Shown piece by piece: positions 23,406 to 35,575 of a stretch of 64,000 nucleotides of DNA. The position numbers were made by a program, and so were the translations under genes. Origin of the DNA: Macrostomum hystrix (taxonomy: Eukaryota > Platyhelminthes > Macrostomidae); contig CATNEN010000024.1 in the NCBI GenBank assembly GCA_950097015.1, positions 2,113,501 through 2,177,500 of the forward strand, in the 5' to 3' direction. The notes below the pieces were generated by a model, which was not told where the DNA came from, made no database searches, and worked only from the letters and a program-made list of their open reading frames with translations. Numbering within the stretch: position 1 is the first letter of the stretch; the number at the start of each line of letters is the position of its first letter.

Positions 23406-23790
23406 CAGATGACACAACTGTCTAACAGGTGACACAACTGTCTAACAGGTGACACAACTGTCTAACAGGTGACACAACTGTCTAACAGGTGACACAACTG
23501 TCTAACAGGTGACACAACTGTCTAACAGGTGACACAACTGTCTAACAGGTGACACAACTGTCTAACAGGTGACACAACTGTCTAACAGGTGACACAACTG
23601 TCTAACAGGTGACACAACTGTCTAACAGGTGACACAACTGTCTAACAGGTGACACAACTGTCTAACAGGTGACACAACTGTCTAACAGGTGACACAACTG
23701 TCTAACAGGTGACACAACTGTCTAACAGGTGACACAACTGTCTAACAGGTGACAAAACTGTCTAACAGGTGACACAACTGTCTAAAATGT
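23406..23790. repeat. 20-bp minisatellite, about 19 copies
   Basis: Unit CTGTCTAACAGGTGACACAA, nearly without variation. Thirteen bases (CTGTCTAACAGGT) are identical to the unit of the array at 20528-22199, so the two arrays probably share a seed sequence. Confidence 0.96.
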
Positions 23791-24594
23791 GACTGATAAA
23801 ATCTTGGAGCTTTGTTACGTAAAAATGCAAGTTGAGGGGCAATCCTGATGGGACAGTTAGAGTATACACTGCCTGACAAAAAACATAACTAATTGCAACT
23901 GTGTGCAAGTGTGCTCCCATGAGTCCGCCAAATGGGCAGAATTGCCTTTTCACCGGGTCGATTGTTGCCGAATTATGTACCAATGCTACAGCCTTCCGGC
24001 AAATACTATGATCGTTATCAGCTCATCCTGAGAGAACTCCAATCTCCAATCTCACCACTTTCTTGGAACTTCCCTCAGAACTTCCTGGAAGCCCAGTTCC
24101 CTCAGAACTAATTTCCATATTAGGAAGTATATTAGGAACTATATTGCCCGCATGAGCCGCGGATTTACACCTCCAATCGACTGTAGATTATTAAATCGAT
24201 AATTGATCGAAACACTCCACCAAGCAGAAGTCCAAGAGGAACGGAGTGGTGAACAATGGAGGTGAAAATGCTCACAATCGTTGTGTGTGCAAAGATCTCT
24301 TTGGAGATATAAAAGCGAATTTATCAAACTGCATGCATGATTTCCACCGATTTTTGCAATCTCTACTCAAGCAAGCAGAGCGTGCTGTTGTTACAAAATC
24401 GAAAGCAATCACTGCACACTGGCTTCCATTCAAGCGAGAATTTAGTTACCTACTCAAGCGTGACGTCTGATAACAGGAATAAAATGCCTACAAGCAACTC
24501 GATCGAATAAATGCGCATTCGCTATTTTAACAGGCGGGGCTCATTGACAACCGGTTGTTGTGACTCTGCTTTTACTCAAAGCTACATTCAAGAA
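23791..24594. other. Spacer upstream of the CAP-kringle gene
   Basis: No coding evidence. It should contain the promoter of the gene starting at 24595. Confidence 0.35.
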
Positions 24595-27009
24595 ATGACG
24601 CCACTAGGTGCCATTGCCCTACTGGCCCTGCTGCCATGCGGTGAGTTTCTAATTATTTGATGCTCTTTAATGTGACAGCCGCCATGCTGATCCGTCACTG
24701 CCTGCATTCCAGCACTGGCTCTGTACGGCCCGCTGGAGCACAAAATTGGCCTCTCGGACAACGCCAAGCTCTACATCATGTGTGAGCACAACCGCCTCCG
24801 AGCCCAGGTTGCCAAGGGTCAGATCACTCAGTACAAGCAGCAGCCTAAGGCTGCCAACATGCAGGCTCTGGTGAGTGCAGCGCGCGATTTCCTTTGATGT
24901 GCCGCCAATCCGATTCTTTGATGTGCCGCCAAACCCGATTCTTTGATGTGCCACCAGACCCGATTCTTTGATGTGCCACCAGACCCGATTCTTTGATGTG
25001 CCGCCAAACCGGATTCTTTGATGTGCCGCCAGACCTGATACTTTGATGGGACATCAGACCCGATTCTTTGATGTGCCGCCAAACCCGATTCTTTGATGTG
25101 CCACCAGACCCGATTCTTTGATGTGCCGCCAAACCCGATTCTTTGATGTGCCGCCAAACCCGATTCTTTGATGTGCCACCAGACCCGATTCTTTGATGTG
25201 CCGCCAAACCCGATTCTTTGATGTGCCGCCAGACCTGATACTTTGATGGGACATCAGACCCGATTCTTTGATGTGCCGCCAAACCCGATTCTTTGATGTG
25301 CCACCAGACCCGATTCTTTGATGTGCCGCCAAACCCGGTTCTTTGATGTGCCGCCAAACCCGATTCTTTGATGTGCCGCCAGACCCGATTCTTTGATGTG
25401 CCGCCAGACCTGATACTTTGATGGGACATCAGACCCGATTCTTTGATGTGCCGCCAAACCAGATTCTTTGATGTGCCGCCAGACCCGATTCTTTGATGTG
25501 CCGCCAGACCTGATACTTTGATGGGACATCAGACCCGATTCTTTGATGTGCCGCCAGACCTGATACTTTGATGGGACATCAGACCCGATTCTTTGATGTG
25601 CCGCCAGACCTGATACTTTGATGGGACATCAGACCCGATTCTTTGATGTGCCGCCAGACCTGATACTTTGATGGGACATCAGACCCGATTCTTTGATGTG
25701 CCGCCAGACCTGATACTTTGATGGGACATCAGACCCGATTCTTTGATGTGCCACCAGACCCGATTCTTTCATGTGCCGCCAAACCCGATTTTTTAATATC
25801 TATTTAATTATGTGATGTAATGTACGAGCAGCTCTGGTTTAATTTTGATTGCCACCAAACATCTGCGCAGTGCTGGTGCGAGGAGCTGGTTGCCAAGGCC
25901 CAGGAGCACGCCAGCAACTGCAGCGGCCCGCCGCACGACAACCGAGCCGGACGAAAGACGGCCAACTTCCCAGACGTTGGGCAGAGCCTCATGAATACGA
26001 TGCGGTCGACGCCAATCGATGAGTAAGTTATTGTACAGTCAGACAGTATGCCAGTAATATCCTTTTCAGCGTGTTACTGATTGGAATTGGCTTTAACAGA
26101 GCCATGCAGGCTTTCTTTGAGGAATGCAACGGTTACGACTTCGATACCAACTTCTGCGACACGGCTAAGGCCGGCAGGGCCAAAGTGTGCGGCCACTACA
26201 CTGCCCTGGTGTGGGCCAGCACACAGTGCCTCGGCTGCGCCTACGACCAGTGCACGGACAAGCCCAACGGTCGCCTGGTATGCAACTACGGTCCTGGCGG
26301 AAATATCGAAGGTCAAAAGCCATACGTTGCCGGCGAGCCCTGCACAAGGTGCAACGACGGCCAGATGTGCCTGGACAATGGGCTGTGCAGTGACAAAATA
26401 TTGTGCACAAGCGATCGCTGCTCTGTGCCTCCCAGCACCAGTGCCAGTACCAGCGAGTGCATGGACATAAACACCGCGTGCCCCACCTTCCGCGAGCATC
26501 CGAGCATCCGAGCCTGTTCTCCGGACTCCCCCTACCTGCTGTGGGCCCAGCAGAACTGCAAGGCCACATGCGGCTGGTGCGGCGGTGTCAACGCTGGAAA
26601 GGTCTGCGCCAAATCGTTGAACGTTAGCAGCGACCTGTGCACGAAGCTGACGACCATTAACCGTAAGTTGACTGCTGTCAAAATTGGAGCTAGCTTCAGG
26701 TTGCTAAAGCATCGTTCTCGCTAGAGCTTTGAACTTTTTGACCGTCTCGCTCCACACAACACAGGGAAGGAGTGCAAGGATGGTAACGGCCTGAACTACG
26801 CTGGAACAAGGAGTACAACAAGGAGCGGCCTCAACTGCATCAACTGGAACACAAACGATGCCAGGACGAATTACTACAACGACTTCGAGTTCCCAGACCG
26901 CAACAAGAACGACGCGAAGAACTTCTGCCGCAACCCGGCCTCGTCTGGCACCGGGCCCTGGTGCTACACGGCCACGAGCTGGGAGTATTGTGACATTCCC
27001 AACTGTTGA
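24595..27009 (+). CDS. Secreted CAP-ShK-kringle protein, 5 exons
   Basis: Predicted extracellular protein of 387 residues. Exons 24595-24640, 24713-24870, 25871-26022, 26100-26662 and 26765-27009 join in matching phases with GT-AG sites. A hydrophobic signal peptide (MTPLGAIALLALLPC) starts it. The CAP domain follows, with EHNRLRAQVAKG, GHYTALVWAS (His151), a GCAYDQC loop and CNYGPGGN (180-187). The usual Glu of the GEN motif is Gln (VGQSL). A Cys-rich hinge leads to a ShK-type domain (about 238-279, six Cys, ending CKATCGWC). The last exon encodes one kringle (about 309-387), with CKDGNGLNYAG, NFCRNPASSGTGPWCY and EYCDIPNC. CAP and ShK domains are often combined in invertebrates; a C-terminal kringle is unusual. 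Function is unknown; a role in extracellular matrix, immunity or reproduction is only inference. Confidence 0.88.
24889..25795. repeat. 25-bp minisatellite filling intron 2 of the CAP-kringle gene
   Basis: About 36 copies of a unit containing GATTCTTTGATGTGCCGCCA, interleaved with a diverged version (GATACTTTGATGGGACATCA) at regular spacing toward the right. It begins 18 bp after the splice donor and covers about 90 percent of the 1-kb intron. Confidence 0.96.
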
Positions 27010-28026
27010 GCGACAATACTATGAACTAACTCTGCGATAACCGCCACAGCTGTTTAGCTTTGCCTACAAATATAAGCAGCCTAAGAACTCACTCATGAGA
27101 CGGTTGATTTGCTAACATTATATCGGCTATGATTTAGAGTGCTTCTGAACTTGCAGTTTAGGGCACATGTTGTGATGACAATAAATGTCAACTAACAAGT
27201 GATGATAAGCTCTTGACAATAGGTGTGCTCTAGTAGACAGAGCGAGGTAGAATAAGTGGGCTCCCAGTCTGAGTCTCCTTCTGATTAGTGAGAATCATTT
27301 GCTAACGGAAATTTTTTAACACTAGCTCATACAACGGTAGAAAAACCACGGAGTTCAAATGCCCACATTTATCCTTTTCTGTATCTCTCAAAATATACAC
27401 ATCAAAAGGCTGAACACGGGCTACAATTTTCCACTCTAACCGATGAAACAACTTCCCGAATCACAAAACATGGCCATCGTCGAGATCGTCGAGCAAAAGC
27501 CACCAATGTGGGCATAATTTTTCTGCTCAAAAAAATACATCATGTAACTCAAGATGTCTCAAAGTATGTACGACCATACGAGTATTGGTGCTGGAAATCA
27601 CAAAATATGATTTCGTTGGCTCGATAATGACATGCAGTATAGGGAAAAAAATTATATGATTTAAATTCTAATGCGTCAAGCTGAAAAATGGTGAGCGTTC
27701 ATGTACGAGCGTATATACAAAACAATGAATTTGAACTGTTTGGAAGTGCAAAAAAAACAGTTATAATTTTTTACGAGTACATCTTCGGCCAAAGGATCCT
27801 TCAGCAAGTGGGGGCGCCAATGTGAAAAAATGGTATGCGTGAAATGGCTTGACAAATACTCCTTAGAAAGTGCACGAAAGATGCCACTTGTGTCAGTTGA
27901 TTGAAAAAGCCTCTATCCTCGGTCATCACAAATTGCCTCTCTTTCCGCTGTAAAAATTATATTTACAAGTATCAGTTCAGCATTAGCAGCGGAAGTTGCC
28001 CACAAGTGCTCAGTTCTACCGCTGTT
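27010..28026. other. Intergenic DNA between convergent genes
   Basis: AT-rich, with no supported gene. Holds the 3' ends of the CAP-kringle gene (+) and the 28027-31088 gene (-). Confidence 0.4.
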
Positions 28027-31000
28027 CTACCGGCTGTCTCTCGCGAAGTCCACTCCAATGGTTTTGGCCAGACGAACCGCTTTCAAGCGCTGCGTGAACC
28101 GGCCGCACAGCAGCAGCGACTCCTCCAGACTGCGGCCCGCGTACTGGCACAGCTCCGTGTTCAGGAATCGCCAGCCACACATGGGACGGTCGATCAATCT
28201 CACTTCAGCGCCTGAACATGGGGTGGGTGTAAGGGGCGAGACGATTCGTACTTTCTGACTTTCTCCGCACTCTCCGACTGTCCTTCCTCCCCATCTGACT
28301 CTCCTTCCCCCCTATCTGAATCTCCTTCCTCCCCATCAGACTATCCTTCCTCCCCTTCTGACTCTCCTTCCTCCCCATCTGACCCTCCTTCCTCCCATCT
28401 GCCTCTCCTTCCTCCCCTTCTGACTCTCCTTCCTCCCCTTCTGACTCTCCTTCCTCCCCATCTGACTCTCCTTCCTGCCCATCTGAATCTCCTTCCTCCC
28501 CATCAGACTATCCTTCCTCCCCTTCTGACTCTCCTTCCTCCCCATCTGACCCTCCTTCCTGCCCATCTGACTCTCCTTCCTCCCATCTGCCTCTCCTTCC
28601 TCCCCTTCTGACTCTCCTTCCTCCCCATCTGACTCTCCTTCCTGCCCATCTGACTCTCCTTCCTCCCCATCTGACTCTCCTTCCTCCCCATCTGACTCTC
28701 CTTCCTGCCCATCTGACTCTCCTTCCTCCCATCTGCCTCTCCTTCCTCCCCTTCTGACTCTCCTTCCTCCCATCTGCCTCTCCTTCCTCCCCTTCTGACT
28801 CTCCTTCCTCCCCATCTGACTCTCCTTCCTGCCCATCTGACTCTCCTTCCTCCCATCTGCCTCTCCTTCCTCCCCTTCTGACTCTCCTTCCTTCCCATCT
28901 GACTCTCCTTCCTCCCATTCTGACTCTCCTTCCTCTCATCTGACTCTCCTTCCTCCCCATCTGACTCTCCTTCCTCTCATCTGACTCTTCTTAATCCCAT
29001 CTGACTCTCTTTCCTCCCATCTGACTCTCCTTCCTCCCCTCCCCATCTGACTCTCCTTCCTCCCCATCTGACTTTAGAGATTGCAGTGTTTACTGAAAAT
29101 ATGCAGTCCCTGGCCTAGTGTATACGGTTAATCAGTTTTTGCATTCCTTTAGTCAAATTAGCACTAGTCTAACATTATCTCTACCTTCAGTGACTCATAG
29201 TAATTATATGCACGGAGCGTAACTTCGTGCTTATCCTATGCAAATAAAAAGAAAGAGAACCGGCTAAAAATAGACCTTTCGAGTCTCAGTTTAGCAGAAA
29301 AAATAAACTGTATGCGCAGTCTACCTAGTTGGCAGCCATTAACAAAAATGCGAAGCTCTAATTCGAGATTTACAGGTTGCCAGACGAATGCTGTACATTG
29401 TTAAAGGTGGAACTTTGCAGTTCAGGGCACTGAAGGAGGATGGGTTGGCACCCGGCCATGGCTTGAGATTCGCTTGAATTGTATTTTAATGTGCACAAGT
29501 AATGCGTGGGCGTTCTGCGAGAAGTGTGCTTTGCGGTACTAGGTACGTGTTGCGGCATAGAGACAACTTACACTAAATACAAGCTGCCGTGTACAGTAGA
29601 AGTAAATGTATACTCTACCTAAGTGAAAAACAGGGATGTTGTGAGATGGTAATGTGTAGAAAAATAACAAAAATGCCTTGCATTGTTATTGTAACAACTG
29701 GCCGTGAGAACTGAGTCTATTTAAATAATTTCACTGTGATCCGCGCTGAAAAAAATACAGCTAGCCTGAGCTCATCTATGCCGAAAACGTCCTGTTTATA
29801 ATGCCAAGATTAGATGGCTATCGAGATTTTATCACCGCCTAGCCAGACAGCTTGTCTACTGCGAAAACTAGCTTTCCAATGAGATCTCCGAAATACCATT
29901 TATGAGCAGTCAGACTACTCTAAAATATGTTGTTTCGTCCAATACAATGCTACCTACAGCTCACTCGTTAAAACAGGCAGACAAACAAGCTTCAGCTGAA
30001 GCATAGAGAATTTATTTAGAATTCTAAATGAAACTAAAACTTCGAAAAGCTAATTAAATGAAACCGAAGTTCCAAAAAGTTTAGAACATTGTATGAGCTC
30101 GATTAACGAAATTTAACTATCTTCGACTTGAAGAAAAGAATAGGAAAAACTGAAACCTAAGAATCCTAAGTGATGCCCAGATCTGTATAAACTTCTGTAC
30201 AATTGCTAGTCGAGCCAGAGCTAGCGAGTATATTACCTTCACTCCGACAGATCTTGCGCAGCAGTGTGCAGAAGATTTCATCTGAAGGCAACAGGGCCGC
30301 CTCTGCCAGGGCTGCAAACGAGGACTCGCTGTTGCCGTCTGGCCTAAACAGGCAGCAGGTTTCGACAGCCGCAACGTCCTGTCGATGCACCAACACAGCT
30401 AGGGCAGTTTGGCCTTCAGTGTTTGGCATGTTGATGTTGGTGTATGGCAGGTCTACCAAAGTGTCGGTTTTCATCTGGCTGATGTGAGCGCTGATCACTG
30501 TGGCCCCACTATCAGGTGCTGAAGCCAATTCAGGATATGAACTAAGCCTGCGGGTTTGGAGTTCGGCTTGAAACTCCGATACAGGGAAAATTCATACACG
30601 CAATCAACTAAAATATTCTCGATTGAATGTTTGCATCTTACTCAATCGTGACATCTGGTATCGCAACTGGCTGGGGTGTGTCTGCGTCTGAAATTGTTAT
30701 TATACAATTTTTTAATGCATAATGCTAGAGGTGAAAATAGTCTGGCAGCATAAAAAACTTAAAATTTGTTCGCGGACCACTAACCATCATTATCCATTAC
30801 ATTTAGCATCGGTAGGATGGACGGAATCGATGGAGCACAATCATTCTGCCACAACATATATTCTTCGGCAAAGACTTTCTCAATAAAGATTCTGTCCGAC
30901 GGAATCGGTGAGACGCCGTACTCCTCGTGCAATTCAGTCAGAATTTCCACCGCCTTTTGATCCTCGGCTGAGCCGTGCTGATTTAAGGTCATTATTTTTT

Positions 31001-31088
31001 TCGCATCGATCTCCATGGCAGTCGAACTATCATCCGATCGGTCATGTTCCGAGTGAGAGGTTGAAGCTAATTCCGTTGCAGCTGGCAT
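28027..31088 (-). CDS. Unrecognised protein with a possible ankyrin repeat, 4 exons
   Basis: Minus-strand exons 31088-30785, 30687-30642, 30547-30237 and 28211-28027 have good donor and acceptor sites and compatible phases (1, 2, 1), giving 281 residues. I do not recognise the family. The first 150 residues are acidic and polar (STAMEIDAKK, AVEILTELHEEYGVSP). Exon 3 holds one ankyrin-like segment, NTEGQTALAVLVHRQDVAAV, followed by helical sequence. The last exon (MCGWRFLNTELCQYAGRSLE, then LLLCGRFTQRLKAV and IGVDFARDSR) looks conserved and is rich in Cys and Arg. Intron 3, about 2 kb, carries the 28255-29075 array. The last exon is joined to the rest only by phase, splice sites and orientation, so it could belong to a separate gene. 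Confidence 0.55.
28255..29075. repeat. Polypyrimidine minisatellite (about 22 bp)
   Basis: About 37 copies of a unit containing CTGACTCTCCTTCCTCCCC. The plus strand is almost pure C+T over about 800 bp. It sits in intron 3 of the minus-strand gene. Confidence 0.94.
29076..30236. other. Remainder of intron 3 of the minus-strand gene
   Basis: AT-rich, with no exon or named repeat identified. An alternative view is that it is intergenic, if the exon at 28027-28211 is a separate gene. Confidence 0.35.
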
Positions 31089-32465
31089 TTTTTTATTGTC
31101 TCAAAGATCGCTGCAAAACAAAATGAAATTCAATTTTGCCTCTTATCTTTGTAAAGATGATTCGTAAATTTAGTAGAAGACAAAATTATTTTTTTTCTTA
31201 AAATTATATTTAGCATTTTACAGTAGAAAGAAATTGCTTTGAGTCATTGAATAAAAGATGGTAAGTAAAACTTTTTAAATTTAATATGATCAAAAATCGA
31301 AGTTACTTTAGAAAAAAGACTTTCTTACGAACAAAACTATATGAAAATTTATCAAGAACCAGTGGCATCACTCGAAATTGCCTACTAGGATTTAAAAGTG
31401 TATAGGAAAATATACTAATCTGAAAACTGATAAAAACGAAATTGATCGCTAAAATTATAAAAAGTAAGAAACAAAATACTCCCTATGTAATTTACAAGTT
31501 TACAAAATTAAAAGGTAAGTAAAAAAATAAGTTTACAAAAAATCAATTAAAAAAAGCGGTATCTAGAATGTGCCAGTCATTCAGAATAAATAAAAACGAA
31601 ATCACTATCGTAGCTACCTTTAACTGGTTATCCGGACGAACTACACTACGTACGAGTTACGAACGGCGGTCGTGGTTAGAAAATGGAAACGTTTCAGTTT
31701 AAATTAAAAAGATTACATTGGGCACGAACTTTGACTGTTTGCTTATCACATTAATATAAAAAAATAAAAACCGTGAAAAAATATACTTCTGCACATAGAA
31801 AATTATACTCTGTATAAGTGATGACCTTTGCAAAATTAACCTTACGCATTTTGTTTAATAAACTAGGTTTACGTAATAAAGCGCGGAAAACTGGATTGTA
31901 AACCAACACTAATTTCCATACTTTATTAACCAATGTATTGACCAATAAGCAGACAAACTATTTGATTATACTTATAAACCAGTCCGCGTGTATGCTATTT
32001 ATCACGACGGAATTTTTATGCTACCATGATAGTTCTGCTACATCAGCAAAATGACAAAGTTTATTAATGAGATTATTTATTTATAATAGTTAACAATTGC
32101 CTAGAGTAAAGTTATTAGTAAACTGTAGAATTAAAACCATTAGATTTAAATTAGCCCTTTTAAATGTATTCTTCTCGCATGCATTAGCTTTCATTTTCGC
32201 TTAATTTTTTGCTCTCGTGGCAGCTGAATACTGGGAAAGTTTAACAATACGACGAAGCGCTTGTTTAACGTAAAAACGATCAGTTTTTCAAACTTTTCAA
32301 ATCAAAACTAAGCTTTCGTTGATTTAGTTAATAAATTGCATTCTACCCCAGATATGAGCATTATAGCCAAATGTTGTACTCTTTTTAGCGATTGTCTGTC
32401 TATATCTCAGACAATAAAAGGTTGTAGCCGAGTGACGAGTTAGGCTCACAGACCACATATTACAC
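31089..32465. other. AT-rich intergenic DNA
   Basis: Strongly AT-rich. No coding region or structured repeat is seen. Confidence 0.45.
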
Positions 32466-32812
32466 TGGTGGAGAGGTTGTAGCCTAGTGGTTAGGGCGTC
32501 GGACTCACGACTTGAAGGTCGGGGGTTCGATTCCCGACTCCACTGGAACAACTTGTGCCCTTTAGCAAGACACTTAACTCTGCATTGCTTCAGTTCACCC
32601 AACTGTTTAATGGGTCTGTTTTATTATTATTTATTATTATTATTTATTATTACTGTTTTATTACAGCATTAGCTGGAATAATTGAAGGTGGGTGTGGCGT
32701 CCCCCCAGTCCATGGACTGAACAGCCGTACGCAGCCTTCAGATGCGCCGCGCAATAGCTGCGGCTGTGCTGTCGGCTGCACATCTGACCCAATTGGGGTA
32801 GGTGTAATCAAT
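32466..32812 (+). repeat. tRNA-derived SINE, family B, full-length copy
   Basis: Head with A-box TAGCCTAGTGG and B-box GGTTCGATTCC, a middle segment (CAAGACACTTAACTCTGCA), an ATT-rich tract at 32620-32655, and a tail with TCGGCTGCACATCTGACC. It is the only plus-strand copy of the family in the window. Confidence 0.85.
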
Positions 32813-32889
32813 TAATTATTTTTATATCTCAAAATATCACAAGCATACACTTCTAGCATTATACATCACAAATTAAATATGTACTTTAT

Positions 32890-33255
32890 TTAGGAGCATT
32901 GGAGTCCAGCAAAATTGATCATGTTAAGTCTATCATCAAGTGGCAGCTAAGTGAAAGGCTGGATTTGCTCTGTAGAAAGGAAAGTCTTTATCGCAGCAAA
33001 AATATTGTGATTGCACTGTTTCTGCACTTCCTAATTATAAGCAATGATATATGTGTGTTTCGATCTCTAATAATAGGAACTTAATTTTTTGAACTTCTTA
33101 ATGCCTCCGAGACGACCTCGAAGCCCTCATGAAGGTGCTTCAGACCGCGGAGTCCAATTGGCGGCGGCTCGCCGAGACATTCGCCGCAATTATGAACCGT
33201 ATAGTCTATTTGACAATGGATTCCGATGCCAGTCTGCAGTCACTGCAGCAGTGAT
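32890..33255 (+). CDS. Possible exons of an unrecognised gene
   Basis: Two coding-like stretches. At 32894-33010 the frame reads ESSKIDHVKSIIKWQLSERL. At about 33106-33255 it reads DDLEALMKVLQTAESNWRRL and ends in TGA after SLQSLQQ. Both look like amphipathic helices, and the second is GC-richer than its surroundings with an acceptor-like CCGAG before it. The joining splice sites are weak and no upstream exons were found. It may be the 3' end of a coiled-coil protein gene, or chance. Confidence 0.22.
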
Positions 33256-33489
33256 TCCCGTACCTCCAGCTGACCTTGAAATGCATGAATGTATCTTGTA
33301 ATTGTTATAGTAAAGAAATAAAATAATCCCCAAGAACGTATAAGTTTAAGAAAAAAGTGGATCTTTTCTAGCTCATTACAAGCATTGTCCATAATAATAA
33401 TTATAATAACCCGGCCATCTTGATAAGTTAAAGACGCATAGGTTGTATTATTTTTAATAGGACTTCTAAGCATAGCCGCAACACTATCC

Positions 33490-33620
33490 AGCGGATGCTG
33501 GTACCCATTTTAAAGCTGGGTGAACTGAAGCACTTGTTCATGGACACATATGACTCCCCTTTGAGCTTTCGAACTCCCGACCTCTCGGTGAAAAGTCTCC
33601 AACCACCTTGCCACAAGCTC
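33490..33620 (-). repeat. tRNA-derived SINE, family D
   Basis: The minus-strand head has A-box-like TGGCAAGGTGG and B-box-like GGGAGTTCGAAAG. The left part, GATGCTGGTACCCATTTTAA followed by GCTGGGTGAACTGA, matches the middle domain of the family B copy at 59762-60042, so two different heads share one body. Confidence 0.65.
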
Positions 33621-34257
33621 TCATAGACTATCCAAAAACTTTCAAAGTAGAGAGCAGCGTGAAAGCAAATAAACTGAAAATCGACCGGACAGCGGAACAG
33701 GTGCTCAAGCTAGCATTTTTCCAAACTCAATCAGCGTCGCGTGATGTAGGTAGATTAGAAGCATTTCTTCATTACGAAGCAAGCAGTCCCAGCTGGAGAG
33801 TACTTCCTGTTTCAGTTCTTTTTCTCGCAACAGAGATAGAAAAAAGGGATTAGTATATATAGATCACCAGTCCAGACACTTAGTTTTTTTTCAAATCAAT
33901 ATATTTACCTTCAAAGTAACGAGATAAGAAACACGCACTGTCACTGATGTCTGTTAGCAAAGCTACTTTAAGTAGCGCGACTGTGTAATATCTTCGAGGG
34001 GATATATAGCATGCACAACGGCGACTGTGGTAGCTGTAAGAACTTGCACTTTCAATTCTCTTATTGCGAATCAGTCATCAGCTGTTTAATGCAGCTGACG
34101 GCATCTTTGCCTCGCCATCGAACAGCGCCACTTGAGGTCCCTGGATTTGGAGAGCGATCTCCACTGAAGAGGGTGAAAGATTAAATCCACTTTGTCAGGT
34201 CAACAAGAACTCGACTTGGAAAACCTCTTCGACAGCGCACAATTCTGAGTTTAAAGC
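33621..34257. other. Spacer with one weak minus-strand exon candidate
   Basis: At 34090-34170 on the minus strand an acceptor CCCTCTTCAG precedes an open frame reading VEIALQIQGPQVALFDGEAK and ending in TGA. It is not recognised and has no confirmed partner exon. The rest shows nothing. Confidence 0.25.
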
Positions 34258-35575
34258 ACTGAAAAAGGGAGGGATAATTGATGACACACTGAAGAAGTGA
34301 GGGATAATTGCTGACACACTGAAGAAGTGAGGGATAATTGCTGACACACTGAAGAAGTGAGGGATAATTGCTGACACACTGAAGAAGTGAGGGATAATTG
34401 ATGAAACAATGAAGACGTGAGGGATAATTGATGACACATTGAAGAAGTGAGGGATAATTGCTGACACATTGAAGAAGTGAGGGATAATTGCTGACACATT
34501 GAAGAAGTGAGGGATAATTGATGACACACTGAAGAAGTGAGGGATAATTGCTGACACACTGAAGAAGTGAGGGATAATTGCTGAAACAATGAAGACGTGA
34601 GGGATAATTGATGACACATTGAAGAAGTGAGGGATAATTGCTGACACATTGAAGAAGTGAGGGATAATTGCTGACACATTGAAGAAGTGAGGGATAATTG
34701 ATGACACACTGAAGAAGTGAGGGATAATTGATGAAACAATGAAGACGTGAGGGATAATTGATGACACATTGAAGAAGTGAGGGATAATTGATGAAACAAT
34801 GAAGACGTGAGGGATAATTGATGACACACTGAAGAAGTGAGGGATAATTGATGAAACAATGAAGAAGTGAGGGATAATTGATGACACACTGAAGAAGTGA
34901 GGGATAATTGCTGACACACTGAAGAAGTGAGGGATAATTGATGAAACAATGAAGACGTGAGGGATAATTGATGACACATTGAAGAAGTGAGGGATAATTG
35001 ATGAAACAATGAAGACGTGAGGGATAATTGATGACACATTGAAGAAGTGAGGGATAATTGATGACACATTGAAGAAGTGAGGGATAATTGCTGACACACT
35101 GAAGAAGTGAGGGATAATTGATGAAACAATGAAGACGTGAGGGATAATTGATGACACTTTGAAGAAGTGAGGGATAATTGATGACACATTGAAGAAGTCA
35201 GGGATAATTGAGGACGCATTGAAGAAGTGAGGGATAATTGCTGACACACTGAAAAAGTGAGGGATAATTGCTGAAACAATGAAGAAGTGAGGGATAATTG
35301 CTGACACATTGAAGAAGTGAGGGATAATTGCTGACACACTGAAAAAGTGAGGGATAATTGCTGAAACAATGAAGAAGTGAGGGATAATTGCTGACACATT
35401 GAAGAAGTGACGGATAATTGCTGACACACTGAGGAAGTGACGGATAATTGCTGACACATTGAAGAAGTGACGGATAATTGCTGACACATTGAAGAAGTGA
35501 GGGATAATTGCTGACACATTGAAGAAGTGACGGATAATTGCTGACACACTGAGGAAGTGACACACTGAGAACAAA
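34258..35575. repeat. 30-bp minisatellite, about 44 copies
   Basis: Unit GAAGAAGTGAGGGATAATTG plus CTGACACACT or ATGAAACAAT. It is open in several minus-strand frames because the unit length is a multiple of three. The reading frames resemble no known protein and are treated as non-coding. Confidence 0.96.

Noticed and set aside
24667-25529. Minus-strand frames with repeated AHQRIG or HIKES words
   Set aside because: Translations of the 25-bp intronic array, opposite to the well-supported CAP-kringle exons.
28336-28960. Arg/Glu/Gly-rich minus-strand frames
   Set aside because: Translations of the polypyrimidine array; no flanking conserved sequence.
32466-32540. True tRNA gene
   Set aside because: Although A- and B-boxes are present, the same head recurs with a common body and tail at four places, so it is a SINE promoter.
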